A stretch of DNA of 64,000 bases, from contig JAODTK010000112.1 of the NCBI GenBank assembly GCA_026419785.1, forward strand, positions 1-64,000, in the 5' to 3' direction. Shown here piece after piece: positions 1 to 10,299 of this stretch. Below the pieces are notes generated by a model. The model did not search any database, had not been told where the DNA came from, and was given only the letters and a program-made list of their open reading frames with translations. This DNA is from Sclerodactyla briareus. Lineage: Eukaryota; Echinodermata; Holothuroidea; Dendrochirotida; Sclerodactylidae. The translations under genes and the position numbers were made by a program. Position 1 is the stretch's first letter, and each line of letters starts with the position of its first letter.

Positions 1-2400
1 TGAGAGCATGCCAATCCGACACCAAGCAACATAAAGCTTTCACCCCCAAAACTATCTTGTCTCAACTTTGAACTACAGCTGCACAACCCTCCCATCTGCA
101 GCTGTATAATTTGTAATTACCCATGTAATACATATCCATAGGTGTGGTACTCTTATTCACGGATTTGGTAGTCGTACTCAAGGGTTTAGTACTACTTATG
201 GTTTTGCATCATACTAGTACATTTCGATATGGTACTCCTCCATGGTCCTCAAAGCTCATACCCGTGGGTTCCATACTCGTACTCAGGTCAATGTCCTCTG
301 CTTGATATCGCAACATTTTTTTTCAACATATAACTGTAGAAAAAATCAAATACAGAGTATGTGTAGGGCCTATGGAAACTCACTGGATGCAAAGAAACAT
401 TTGCTTGCTTGTGCGGCCTGTTGTATTACGAATTTCAACAGCATGTTACTCATTTCCAATTCAATTCACAATCGCATTTTCTCCCTGCATTTCTCTTTTT
501 TTCTGCCAAGCATCTTTGTATGAGCTGTAAGTGACGTCCATACAGTACGGTTATCTTGAACCAACAGAATTAGGTTTTCCTCAACGACACATCGTGTTGA
601 CACATGCTTCTGCTTTTGCCTCTGCTTTCACGTATTTGATACGCACAACGAAATTGTTGGTGGCGCGAAACACGTGGCCTTGTAGTGTGACGTCAATAGT
701 AAATAGCAAATAACGACAACTCCCGCGATTTATCGCGTCACTGCAGTGTGGACAAGCCTAATCTAGCTTTGGCAAATGATATAAAATTTTGTGGAATGAA
801 GTCTGGCATTTACATTCGTCCAGTAGTTTGGGGTTTATTTCATGCTTCAGTGGGTTGGAAGGAGGCAAAACAATTTGACCTTTGGAAGGAGGTCAAACAT
901 TTCACAAGAGCGGCCTTGAAATATTTAATAAGGCAAACTGTGTCACAATATTGTATAAAATGGTGAACCACTTGTCCGACATACCTCTCCTTGCATATGT
1001 GACCTGGAACAACGTGGTACAAGAGGACACCAGAAGTTCATTCAGCCATGCCTGTAACAAGTTAGCCTATCAACATTTTTTTTCCGGTTACCAATTTCAC
1101 CATACGTGAATGGGAATTGGTTTCACCATCCCATCCCAGGGTGTTAACAGCAAACCTCTAAACGAGTTCAAAACGTGACCTGAGGAGCTTCTATCAATCA
1201 GCCCCAACGTAACCAAGCTTTCTGACTCTCAATGTTGGCGTGATTGCCTTCAGTGGATATTTGTCGAATACCATATCCAGATCCGCTTTGATTTCCCAGA
1301 GTATCCAACCCGAGTGCGGAAAATTCATGAGATCTCGCAGAAAACCTCAAACGCTCAGGCTTATTATACCCTCTACATTCACCATGCCGACTCTTCAAAC
1401 ATATGGACGCAGTTAGACATATAGATGATACAATGCAGACTATGTAGGCCATGTAACAGCAAAATAAAAAAATTGCATAGACAGGATTGCCTAAATTTGG
1501 CAGCAACAATACTGAGATATCTGTATACAGTCCCATGCACTCTGTGTTCCATAGTGGTTGATTATTCTGGGGCATTGCAATGCGACACGCGAATCAAATT
1601 GTCACCCCTTGAAGAAAGAATGGCCTATTTGCCTGCAAGGCTGCAAGTGAACAGACCCAAAGAGAAGCCGAGCAGCGAACAGTCTGTTCGACTGATTTGG
1701 GCATTTCCAAGCCTAGTACAGCTTTAAAGGGAAACATCGCACATTCTGCTTTCTAAATGGCCGTGATCTCCCTGAAAAATGATAAACATCATCCCCCTCT
1801 ATTTCTAGGAGCGATTCAACGACAGGTACCATGCTAATTTCGACGAACAATCATCATAGCAAAAATTCCATATAATGGAGATCAGCGGGGAATTTGAACC
1901 AGCTATGGATGTGGGAATCAAAACCAAACACAGCTCACACATCCACGAATATAAATAATGCAGAGTGTTGTCAGTAATTGATATTACAATGGCAGTTGAT
2001 TTATTCATAATTGACTGGAGAAAGCCACGAGGGTATACAGACAGACATTGATACTTCATAGAAAACTAGAGAGTTCAGACAAATTTTGAGAAGACGCAAT
2101 TACTTCACCAAGCAGTGAAAAAGTAAAATGATAATGATGACATCTGAGACCATTTTACCGACTATTCATATCACATAATTAGGCACTCCAGGAAGGAAAC
2201 TATATCCACCCTGTTTCAAGTGGCATGCAATCGCTCTTCCTGGAGGGGGCAAACTAAGCTAATCCGCTATCAATTAGCAGGAAAACACTTGAATGGCCTG
2301 AATAAGGAACTCAAATGGAACATTTGCAGTACAATTTATTGAGAGGCTAATATAATAGGTCAGAGAACGAATGGCAGTCCACACCTCATTTGCTTAAGGT
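1..2400. other. Intergenic stretch without a recognised gene
   Basis: I see no recognisable exon, RNA gene or mobile-element protein here. At 130-300 the words GTACTC and ACTCATG recur in degenerate form; the reverse complement of the same words recurs at 8.40-9.08 kb. The longest open frame is described separately (1198-1575, minus). Confidence 0.5.
1198..1575 (-). CDS. Unrecognised 125-codon open frame with two hydrophobic stretches
   Basis: The frame runs from an ATG to a stop. Its first 60 residues include two hydrophobic, Cys-rich segments that could be membrane-spanning. The second half is polar and has no visible repeat or low complexity. I do not recognise the family. There is no neighbouring exon, promoter or splice pattern that fixes it as a gene, and an open frame of this length can arise by chance in this DNA. 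It is recorded as a weak candidate for a terminal exon of a membrane protein and nothing more specific. Confidence 0.12.
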   Translation of the reverse strand: MPQNNQPLWNTECMGLYTDISVLLLPNLGNPVYAIFLFCCYMAYIVCIVSSICLTASICLKSRHGECRGYNKPERLRFSARSHEFSALGLDTLGNQSGSGYGIRQISTEGNHANIESQKAWLRWG

Positions 2401-2409
2401 CTTCCCGTT

Positions 2410-2760
2410 ACACAGTTTAAGGCCTTTGCAGTTTGTGCACAAGATCGAGAGGCATATCCCATCATGCACTATTGATAAATTATGATTGCACATCCTTGCA
2501 AATGTTCTTTGTTTTCTATTAAAATCTACACATTAATATCACTTTGAAAAACAATGAGTCTTGAGAGAGAATTGCGTAGTGGGCTGGTAGATGATGATAG
2601 TTACCTTTGGTGAGAAAAAAGACAACCAAAACTGTGCGGGAAAATTGAAATGTTAATACAACATAATTATCTGTGTCTTTCAACTGGATTTCATGCATTA
2701 TTTACTCTCCATAATGGAGCAAACTATGGCAATGGAGGCCAATAACTCTACATAGGAATA
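2410..2760 (+). repeat. Dispersed repeat, copy 1 (partner at 62.3-62.74 kb)
   Basis: Several blocks match the far end of the window in the same order and orientation. Both copies have CCCATCATGCA, then CTTTGTTTTCTATT followed by AAATC(T/C)ACACATTA, then a GGTTAC...TTTGGTGAGA-like block. The matches are diverged but collinear over about 300 bases, so this is a common-origin repeat, not chance. I see no terminal inverted repeats and no coding potential, so its class is unknown. Confidence 0.5.
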
Positions 2761-2782
2761 TTGTATTGATATTAGTTATATA

Positions 2783-3140
2783 ACCAAGTGGTTGGCACAG
2801 TTGTAGAGCGGCCTTCACCCGGTAGACCGGAGTTCGATTCAAAGTTGGGTCATACCAAAGACTTAAAAAAATGGTAACCTGTGCCTTATGTTGCCTTCTT
2901 GCGGCCGCTCTAACACAAGGGATGAAGCAGGGAGCAAGGAAGGGTAGGCAATTTGCCATCTATGCAGGATTACCCCACAATAAGGTATGCCCAAAAGAGG
3001 CCCTGCTTATCCGTGTACTGGTGAAGGATTTGCAGCGACAATAGGTGCAGTACCCAGGTCTGCACCTTGCTGGCCTTGGATAGGTTCGACCTATGCCTGG
3101 AGGCGTGATACCATGAAAAGAAGTAAAAAAAAAGGTCTTA
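2783..3140 (+). mobile_element. tRNA-derived SINE
   Basis: The head carries a polymerase III box A-like word (GTGGTTGGCAC, about 2788-2798) and a box B match (GTTCGATTC, 2832-2840) at tRNA-like spacing. The sequence between them resembles a D-arm and anticodon arm that no longer fold as a functional tRNA. It is followed by a non-tRNA body starting ACCAAAGACTTAAAAAAATG and an A-rich end near 3118-3133. This head-body-tail layout is that of a tRNA-related SINE. The 3' limit is approximate and target duplications were not established. Confidence 0.6.
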
Positions 3141-4284
3141 TAGATGGCAGTTCGTCGATTTCCCATGATTAACCTCTATCATCCAAGCCTGCATGTGTCA
3201 TCAAATGAATTAATGAGTTGTGTTCCATGCTCCACCTTTCTCCTTTTAACTGAAAAATATCAAGGATTCTTAGAAAACAGTACGACTATAGACAACTGAG
3301 ACAGGACTACCAATAAGACTTGTTTCACATTAAGAAATATATTGAAAATACTACTAAGTACAGTACATCAACCATGCAAGGTCAATGGATAAGAGGAATA
3401 GTTAACTGATTCATCCGGAAGAGCTAGTTCTCATCGCACAAAAATAAAACATGTTTTAAATTTGCGAATTCGTCACATAATCAACACTAGAGAGAGATAT
3501 CGTATATGTTAAGATAATAACCAGAATCAAGTGCAGTGACGTTACCTCAAAGTCCTGATGCTATCCGACTTTCATTTTGTGCCAGGGATATAGAGTGTGT
3601 ACCAGGCAGCAGTCAAATGCATAAGAGATGTACATCACTGAATAAGCAGACAGTTGCCGGAAGATGAATGAGTTCATTTAATGCACCCATGGCTAAAGTG
3701 CCTCTGATTCAATAGATTTTTTGAAAACAGGATACCATGGAAAACAGTGCTTTACTGCCGCCATGCCTCTTACAGCCTCGTAAATTGACATCATTTTTTG
3801 CCAGTGTGTTTGATATTAGGAGTGGTTCATGCAGCCGTGAATTTATTGGTATTGTTCTTCCGTAGTAGCCTACATGAAGTTCATGAATATCTTGAACAGT
3901 AGATTGGATGTGCATATGTGTTGCACTAAAGGCAGAGAACTTGGGGTCTTGACCACCCCAACTCCTGGAAAATCCTCCATACACAATGTTTTTCCATGAA
4001 AAAAATGTTTCTCAACTGCCAGTGGTTGCCCTGAAACATTATTTTTTTCATTTATTAATGCCCTCAAAACCTTTTCCATGTTTCATGTGGCTCAATCCAC
4101 AAACTAGAATGTGTGAATCATTGTGAGTGTGTGTGAAAAACACTGCAGTGAAAATACTCACAAACACATGATTCCTAATCACACAATGATTCTGCATCTA
4201 GCAAATAACGAAAGCATGCGTAGGTAATTTTCCAGCCAATGCCAAACTAAAACATCTGCAACAATTTTCCATGATTCTATATAC

Positions 4285-4358
4285 CTCCAGATATCCATGA
4301 TGAGGTCCCTCAGCTAGGTCCCAGTTATCCGCAGAGTAGCGACCCTGTATCCCCTGTG
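4285..4358 (-). CDS. Candidate 74-bp internal exon, unknown gene
   Basis: On the minus strand a pyrimidine-containing acceptor (GATTTCTGCAG) precedes 74 bases that are open in one frame and end at GGAG followed by an intron-like GTATAT. The encoded peptide includes RYSADNWDLAEGPHHGYLE, which has a protein-like composition and no repeats. I do not recognise a family and found no partner exon with certainty. It lies just downstream of the last GST exon on the same strand, so it would belong to a different gene. The segment is short and chance is a real possibility. Confidence 0.2.
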
Positions 4359-4809
4359 CTGCAGAAATCGAAGGCTCATGTCATGTGACATGCGCCAATA
4401 CTGTTCGTTCCAGTGTCACATGACATGCACAGTAATAACTGTGGAGGTACCTATATGATATCTTTAGCAGCTGCTGGGATTCGCTCACTCACTTATCACC
4501 TTGCTGGCTGCTGCCTGTGACTCTCCAACTTTTAGTTTTCAAGTGGTTATGTACTCTCACTGAAGCCAGTGGTATGGAGCAGGATTCCTCTGAGGGCTGC
4601 CACTAGAGTGAAAAATGAATACACTTTCTCCATCCCTTGGAGAAAATGTTAAACCTTTAAAAGTGTACACTAACAAGCTGAAAATTAGAAAAGTGAAGAA
4701 AAAGTCTGGCAGCCCACCTCCTTTCACTACAACCCCAGCCCAGGGGAAAGATAATGGATAAAAGATTTCAAAATAAAATTACAAGCATGATCGGGACCTC
4801 TATACAGTG

Positions 4810-5070
4810 TTACTGCTTCTTGGTCTCGCTCTTCGCCTTCACCTTAGGTCCCTCGAATGGGTTCCGCCTGGTCGCTTCTGCAGGTAGCCTTGCTATCCTC
4901 TCCCCTTGTGGTAAACCTGTTGTAGAAGGAGCTGAGCTTTAGACGGGATCCAGGACACCACCAGTGGCAGGCCCACGTCCACCTTGCCAAAAATCGACCT
5001 GGCTGTCCAGCATATTGAAGATGAGGTAATCGACCCAGGTGATCCTCTCTCCGGTGAAATACGAGGTCTC
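4810..5070 (-). pseudogene. Glutathione S-transferase, last exon (C-terminal helical domain), frame broken
   Basis: GSTs conjugate glutathione to electrophiles in the cytosol. This exon starts after an acceptor (TTCCTCGCAG) and reads ETSYFTGERITWVDYLIFNML. It contains the family's N-capping box of the form T-x-V-D-Y followed by a hydrophobic helix, as in the C-terminal domain of pi and mu GSTs. A later segment in another frame reads LKLSSFYNRFTTR. The last segment returns to the first frame and ends in RNPFEGPK plus a lysine-rich tail and TAA (4810-4812). The frame therefore shifts twice, and an in-frame stop lies between. The junction with the exon at 5670-5792 is in matching phase. Either the gene is a pseudogene or the base calls contain indels. 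Confidence 0.6.
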
Positions 5071-5390
5071 CTGCGAGGAAGATAGATGAGTGGGGTCTCA
5101 ATCAGGAGCTGAAAGCAGGGGGGTTTGCTCGTTGGAAGATATCAGCTTTGGAACTTAACTAGCATTTTAGTTTGCCAGCCTCTACGTATACACACCTAAT
5201 ATTCCCACATACAAATTATTTGGGGCCCAGTGTTGACCATGTATATACAAGTTTTATGCACAGATGACACAACTTTGAATTTACGATGATGACCTCTAGG
5301 TCTGAAAGGGGGTTGAAATCTGCAGAAATTATGCAAAGCAGAGTCACTTTAAAGGCGTCTGTCCATCATTTGTTGTCCTTTGGGAAGGGA

Positions 5391-5604
5391 TTTGGATAAT
5401 TTGCCCACATGGCAGTTGTCTTTGATAATTTGGCCACATGGCAGTTGTCTTTGATAATTTGCCATAAGGCAGTTGTCTTTGATAATTTGGTCACATGGCA
5501 CTCATCTTTGATAAGTTGGCACACGGAGTTGTCTTGATAATTTGCCCACATGGAACTTGTCTTTGATAATTTGGCCACATGGCAGTTGTCTTTGATAATT
5601 TGGG
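5391..5604. repeat. 29-bp minisatellite, about 7-8 units
   Basis: Tandem units are built on TTTGATAATTTGG followed by CCACATGGCAGTTGTC. Units vary at a few positions (GGCC, GCCC, GGTC before ACATGG) and one unit is contracted. The array sits in the intron between two GST exons. It produces accidental open frames on the minus strand that are not genes. Confidence 0.9.
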
Positions 5605-5669
5605 CCTGTGCCGTAGGATCTATTGAGTTTATAGTAGTCTTTACCAGAGGTGTATGCTCTCTTACTCAC

Positions 5670-5792
5670 CTCAGACCTGATATTAGGCGCCAGCCTCTCA
5701 AAGTGTCCCAGCCATATGGGGAGTATGTTCTTCTGGCGTATTTCCACGTATAAGCAGTGAAATCTGGGTCATAGACCAGCTTGGACATCTTG
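5670..5792 (-). pseudogene. Glutathione S-transferase, internal exon (start of helical domain), frame broken
   Basis: The first part reads KMSKLVYDPDFTAYTWKY and the second, one base out of frame, reads NILPIWLGHFERLAPNIRSE. This matches the GST pattern of a Tyr-rich helix followed by LP-x-x-L-x-x-FE-x-L, which in pi-class proteins lies just before the loop into the T-x-x-D helix. The 3' end is GAG followed by GTGAGTAAG, a near-perfect donor, and the codon phase fits the exon at 4810-5070. The upstream boundary (GTTCACAG acceptor) is a best guess. One indel is needed to join the two halves. Confidence 0.55.
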
Positions 5793-6738
5793 CTGTGAAC
5801 ATCCCGTAATCGAGAGTATGAATGAAGAGAGTTAATGACAAAATAACAATTGAAACAGTAAATAACACAACAAGGAAGAATTCTGGACAGTCTCAAGGAC
5901 TAATCCAGTTCCTCTTGCACAGAATGGCTACGGGGAACAGCGTCACTGAAAATGTTTCGGTCAAGATTGTGCGGCGCTGAGCTCCAACCCACTCAAGAAT
6001 ATGATAGATTTAAAAGACAATAGAGACCATCTTCTCATTGATGAGGACATCCCCACTCCAGTGACAGAAGCAATCTATTGTAGACATCAGCTTCACAGGT
6101 GAATCTACTTTATGACCCCAATCCACCTGAATATGGTTGAGGACTGACAGAATTGTTCCATTTCAGTTTCTGGACTCCTCACTGAGTCATCCAAACAAAT
6201 TTGGCAAAAATCTACAGATACAGTACTAAACCCGGGTCACTCTGTAATGATGACGATAACATATTGCAGTCACACTTGTGAAAAAACCCACAGGACAGCA
6301 GCTCAGAGTGGCTGAATAGGCAGTGACATCATGTGTAAACATTCCTAGTGGTCAACAATTTTTCGTTCGAATTTTATCATTCAGTTAATAGAGAATAGTT
6401 ATCACTCACCGATGGTCTGCATTTTATCGTTATCGTTAATGTGTGGCCGCGCCTATATTACCTTGCAGGTTTGCTTAATGGAAGTGCACGAAACGACATA
6501 GTTACCATATATAGTATTCATAGCAGTATGTGCGAGTCAACTACGGTAAGTTGCAAGAGGTTACTGCACCTCAACCAAAGTCACACCGACCTCAGTCAGG
6601 AAGGTCTACAAAGACCTATACCACACTATTGTTTGAACCACTTATTACGGAGCCAAGAAAGAGTTGATGCATGGTGGTACACATCAAGAGATCTTCAATA
6701 CCAACAGAGCATAGTGTGCTCATCTGAGCACACATCCC

Positions 6739-7245
6739 TTCACTCACCATGCCTGCAGCAAAAACTCACCTCCTCCACATTAGTGCAGTTGCAGTCGAGA
6801 CTTTGCAGACCTAACCTATGATAGTGACAGAGCACGGGACCCCTCTTGAACCCCATTCATTCACTCACTAAGCCTGCAGCAATTTAATCTCACATCATTT
6901 ACATCCGGGCGGTCACAGTCAAGCCTGTTGGATTCCAGGAGGATGAGTGAGCAGGAGCATGGGATGGCCCATACTGTTTCGAAACCTTCATTACACTCAC
7001 CTGTTGCATGCAGGCAAGCCGCAGTAATCTCACATCCTCCACATCAGGGTCAGGTACACAGTCAAGCAGCGGGTGACTTAAGGATGATAGGACAGCAGCC
7101 AGGAGCCCTCTTTAAGCACCCATCATCACTAACCTACGAAGGCAGCAAGGACTTCACACTTCTCCATGTCGGTGCAGTCGCAGTTTCGAGTCTGCGACCT
7201 ACCACTATAGTGGCCGATGGCATGGGACGCCCAGAGTGAAACCAC
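6739..7245 (+). repeat. Diverged tandem array, about four units of 120-135 bp
   Basis: Four successive blocks begin CACTCACC or CACTAACC near 6739, 6862, 6996 and 7128. Each continues with a GCAGCAA-like word, a TCACATCCTCCACATC-like word and a GCAGTCACAGTC-like word, then a GATAG...CATGGGA block. The units are strongly diverged, so the array is old. Parts read as open frames in both halves but I recognise no protein. It lies in the presumed GST intron. Confidence 0.65.
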
Positions 7246-7548
7246 TGTCTGTGATGATAGCAGGCACTAAGTGAAAGGAGGAAAATAGAGGGAATTACAA
7301 CAACCTCCATTCGGATTGTTTTTCAACTTGCAGATACAGGCACGTGGCCTAAAGTTTTGTTTATTCAGCTTTCAATCCTAATAAGTAGGGGTGTTTCCTG
7401 CTAAATCAGTTTTAAAAATTGAGGGTGCTAGGGTAGTCAGCATTTAAAAGGTGGCATTTCCAAATACATTGTTGTGCACATAATATACTGTGTGCTTTTG
7501 GGTCCCTTTGCTAGCACATGAAAAAAAGTTTCACTGCATGCCTGCTGG

Positions 7549-7601
7549 GAGGGGTTTGTGGGGGGGGGGGGGGAAGGGTGGGAGGCGTGGGGGGGGTGGG
7601 G
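7549..7601 (+). repeat. G-rich homopolymer tract
   Basis: An uninterrupted run of 14 G (7560-7573) is followed by GGGTGGGAGG and further G runs. Four or more G tracts lie within 50 bases, so a G-quadruplex on the plus strand is possible. Homopolymer length is likely to be unreliable. Confidence 0.7.
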
Positions 7602-7734
7602 ACGAGCCATTCTCCCTGGAGCATTAAGTCCTATCCTGAGTGGCAAAAAATAGCATACCTTGGCTTGTCTTCCAAAAAGATTACTCTATGAGCAATGAAT
7701 TTCTAGTATTCTTCATCTATGCTCCACAATTTAC

Positions 7735-7906
7735 CTTGTCCATATGGGTAGATGCCTGCATCACTACCCTGCTTTTTAGCCTCAGGCCAGGTGTCCTTAG
7801 TAAAGAGCTCCTGTTCGTATATATGCAGCGTCCTCCAGTATCAGCCGCGGATAGCCTCTTCCGTCCCGGATACCTCCAAAGTAGTGGATGGTGAGATTCT
7901 TGATCT
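7735..7906 (-). pseudogene. Glutathione S-transferase, N-terminal (thioredoxin-fold) exon, frame broken
   Basis: The start reads KNLTIHYFGGIRDGRGYPRL, matching the GST beginning of beta-strand, catalytic Tyr, then the R-G-R region and RLILEDA. After a one-base shift it continues as IYEQELFTKDTWPEAKKQG and ends near YPYGQ. In pi-class GSTs a TW-x-E motif is followed by LYGQ and the active-site loop. The exon ends at ACAAG with a GTAAAT donor. The next expected exon (cis-Pro loop and the QS motif that binds glutathione) was not found between here and 5792. The upstream limit is uncertain; an ATG at about 7950 lies just before but in another frame. Confidence 0.55.
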
Positions 7907-8343
7907 CTGGGACTGCACGGCATCCTTTTCTTTGCCATGGAAAACCTCAAGGCACTTTCTATGTAAAATATGTATAGTCCAAATTATATGTGATTATATG
8001 TCAGAACCTTAGTATAGGAAATGGTGCTCAATAGATTTCCTCTATCAGAAGCAAGGGTATGGTTAGCAGCAGTAGCGATTTGATATGGTCCATTCCAGAA
8101 TTATTGTTTTTTTGTCCTGGAACCCTAGAAGTGGTGGCTCCTGTTTTCTTTGATAAGTCTCAGAACAAGCCACTTTTTAGATAATCTGCTACTTCTCTTA
8201 CCAGCTCACAAGTGTGCAAAGGGCCTCCTGTAAAACTAGAAGAAACATTGGAAGGCCCCCGCAACCCTTCCCTGTGGAATACCCAATGTCACTTCGCCCG
8301 GGACGAGTGTTTTACCCCTGACAACAACATGCTAGGGTCAGCG

Positions 8344-8385
8344 ACCTGGAGGCAAACTGGTAGGTTGTGACGTTTGCCTCCAGGT
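8344..8385. other. Perfect 14-bp hairpin
   Basis: ACCTGGAGGCAAAC (8344-8357) is followed after 14 bases by its exact reverse complement GTTTGCCTCCAGGT (8372-8385). I see no T-run terminator and no longer fold that would make it a typical microRNA precursor. Confidence 0.85.
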
Positions 8386-8399
8386 AGAGTACAGGCACC

Positions 8400-9090
8400 C
8401 CAAGTATTAACCTATGAGTAAGTAGTACCCCATAATCAAATATTGAGTAATGAGTAAGGTGAACCCATGAGTTCAATTATGAGTACGAAGCCCAAGAATG
8501 TGAGTACTTTTCCCTCAACCCTGCAAGTACAAGTACACACTTTGGCCATCAGATGATGATTTGAGAGTAACAGTTCAGGAAAGCCATCTTAGTTTTCATG
8601 GTTCATACAAGGTACATGCGCCTGTTCTGATTGTGGAAATGAGCACCGCAATAACTTGCCTCCTCTTTTCAACTGCTCAGATGATGCTGACGCAGGGATG
8701 AGGGATGTAAGGAACCCCTCCTGCACTCGTAAGTGCCCATGTCCATTTTAATCCGTTTATGATACTGTCAGCATTCATCCTCTTTCCTGAGGGCTAGCAG
8801 GTGGTACAATTGTTTTTGTCACCACTGCAGAGCGACCCGTGCTGAACTAACCCATGGTATGGAACTGAGTATGAGTCAACAAATTTACTCGAGCATGCTC
8901 TCACCTACTACTGCTATGCAGCTATGAATCTCAATTTATTCTTTTGCACTGAAAAACACGCTCTTGTACGAGTACAGCACCATCTGAGTATGAGCCCAAA
9001 CCCATGAGTCACGAAGCAGATCCATGAGTCAGGATGAACAAGAATGACTTGAGGTATGGGACTCGAGTAAGAGTAGGGACCCAGTACACG
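8400..9090 (+). repeat. Cluster of degenerate GAGTAC / ATGAGTA words
   Basis: Words such as ATGAGTA, GAGTACGA, CATGAGT and ACTCGAGTAAGAGTA recur irregularly at 8400-8530 and 8865-9085. The reverse-complement words occur at 130-300. The spacing is not fixed, so this is a decayed simple repeat and not a regular satellite. Confidence 0.5.
8681..8728 (+). CDS. Candidate 48-bp microexon, unknown gene
   Basis: A long pyrimidine-rich acceptor (CCTCCTCTTTTCAACTGCTCAG) ends at 8680 and a consensus donor (CACTC then GTAAGTG) starts at 8729. One of three frames is open and reads DADAGMRDVRNPSCT. The splice signals are better than most in the window, but the segment is too short to identify and no flanking exons were found. 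Confidence 0.2.
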
Positions 9091-9275
9091 TCTGGCTGGA
9101 AGGTGTTTACTGAATCCAGTTATTGTTTTGCTATATCTTTTGTAAGTTTCCTTTCTGGCAAACGCTTTGATCCTAATAAATAAAATGTCCACTTGTCTCC
9201 TATTAATTGAGGGACAGTGAAAATGAGTTCATGAACTCATATACTGCACCGTGTTCCCTACAGTATGGAAACCAT

Positions 9276-9855
9276 TAGGGCTCTACTACGATAATCGGAT
9301 CGGACATCGGACTATCCCGATATTTTGCAGTATCGGCAAAAAATCGGATCGGCACAAAGACCAACGAATTCTACCAATGTTTCAAATTTCACCCACCAAT
9401 CACCCTACTCAGCAGAAAAAATGTCAGAATGGAGCAACCCCGGATGCCAGCGGATCGTGAAAGTAGAATACAAGCTGGCAACTTGTCCACGGATGTGACA
9501 GTCAGAATTTATTTATAAATGCCATCTCCGCTGTCAGTGGCTCCGATCTGAATATATCACTAATTGACCACTTGCAGTGACGTACGTACGTACGTTATTA
9601 TTTCATAGGCGTGGCCGGCATATGCAAGGCTCTAGTTCGATCCCTCGCAACTTCCTAATAAGATAAGTGTTACCGCTGGCCGGAAGTCCCAAATACACGC
9701 TAGATCAGAGACAGTGAGTGGAGCCCCCCAAACACGAGCGCGCCAATAGCCTCCGATGAGTACATGAAAAGAAGCGTACAGAGTCTCAGATGTAAAATAC
9801 GAACGTTTCCGTGGTAACCAAGGACACACAAAAGTTACTAGCAGAGAAGTAGGCT

Positions 9856-9943
<88 letters not shown>

Positions 9944-10267
9944 TTTGTTTTTTTTTTTTTTTTTTTTGCGCCAGACCAGCAAATATTTACGGAGAAGATC
10001 CACTGTAATGAATTTTACTACACCCACGACACGCACAAATTAGGCTTAGTTGAGAACGTTCCGATCAGTGCCATGGAGCTCACTTCTTTTTTGTTCAAAA
10101 GACATAAACCATACACCGGTACACTAACTTGAGAAACAGAACAACCGGCCACTATGTTCGTAATAGTTCCTGCCAACCATCATTGGATCGGATCGAACAT
10201 CAGCCGATGTTGGAAGGAAAACATCGCCATCGGATCGGCATGCAAAAAGCATTTCGGTAGAGCCCTA
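9276..10267. mobile_element. Non-autonomous hAT-like element with terminal inverted repeats
   Basis: The left end TAGGGCTCTAC (9276-9286) and the right end, GTAGAGCCCTA (ending 10267), are inverted copies. Both are followed inward by ATCGGATCGG-like words. Flanking bases are GAAACCAT on the left and GAAACATT on the right, which match over the first five bases and the last; one indel would make them a near-perfect 8-bp target duplication. hAT transposons make 8-bp duplications and have short TIRs ending in AGGG-type words. There is no transposase; the interior carries a poly-T of about 110 bases and a CGTACGTACGTACG run. Confidence 0.7.
9857..9967 (+). repeat. Poly-T tract of about 111 bases
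   Basis: The run is broken only by single C (9924) and G (9947). It lies inside the hAT-like element. On the minus strand it yields a poly-lysine open frame that is not a gene. It may be the A-tail of a minus-strand retroposed insertion, but no body is recognisable beside it. Confidence 0.9.
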
Positions 10268-10299
10268 GAAACATTGGCTTAATTAAACTGGGTATGTGG

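Noticed and set aside
9632-10036. 134-codon minus-strand open frame rich in lysine
   Set aside because: It is created by the poly-T tract; the flanks have no protein features.
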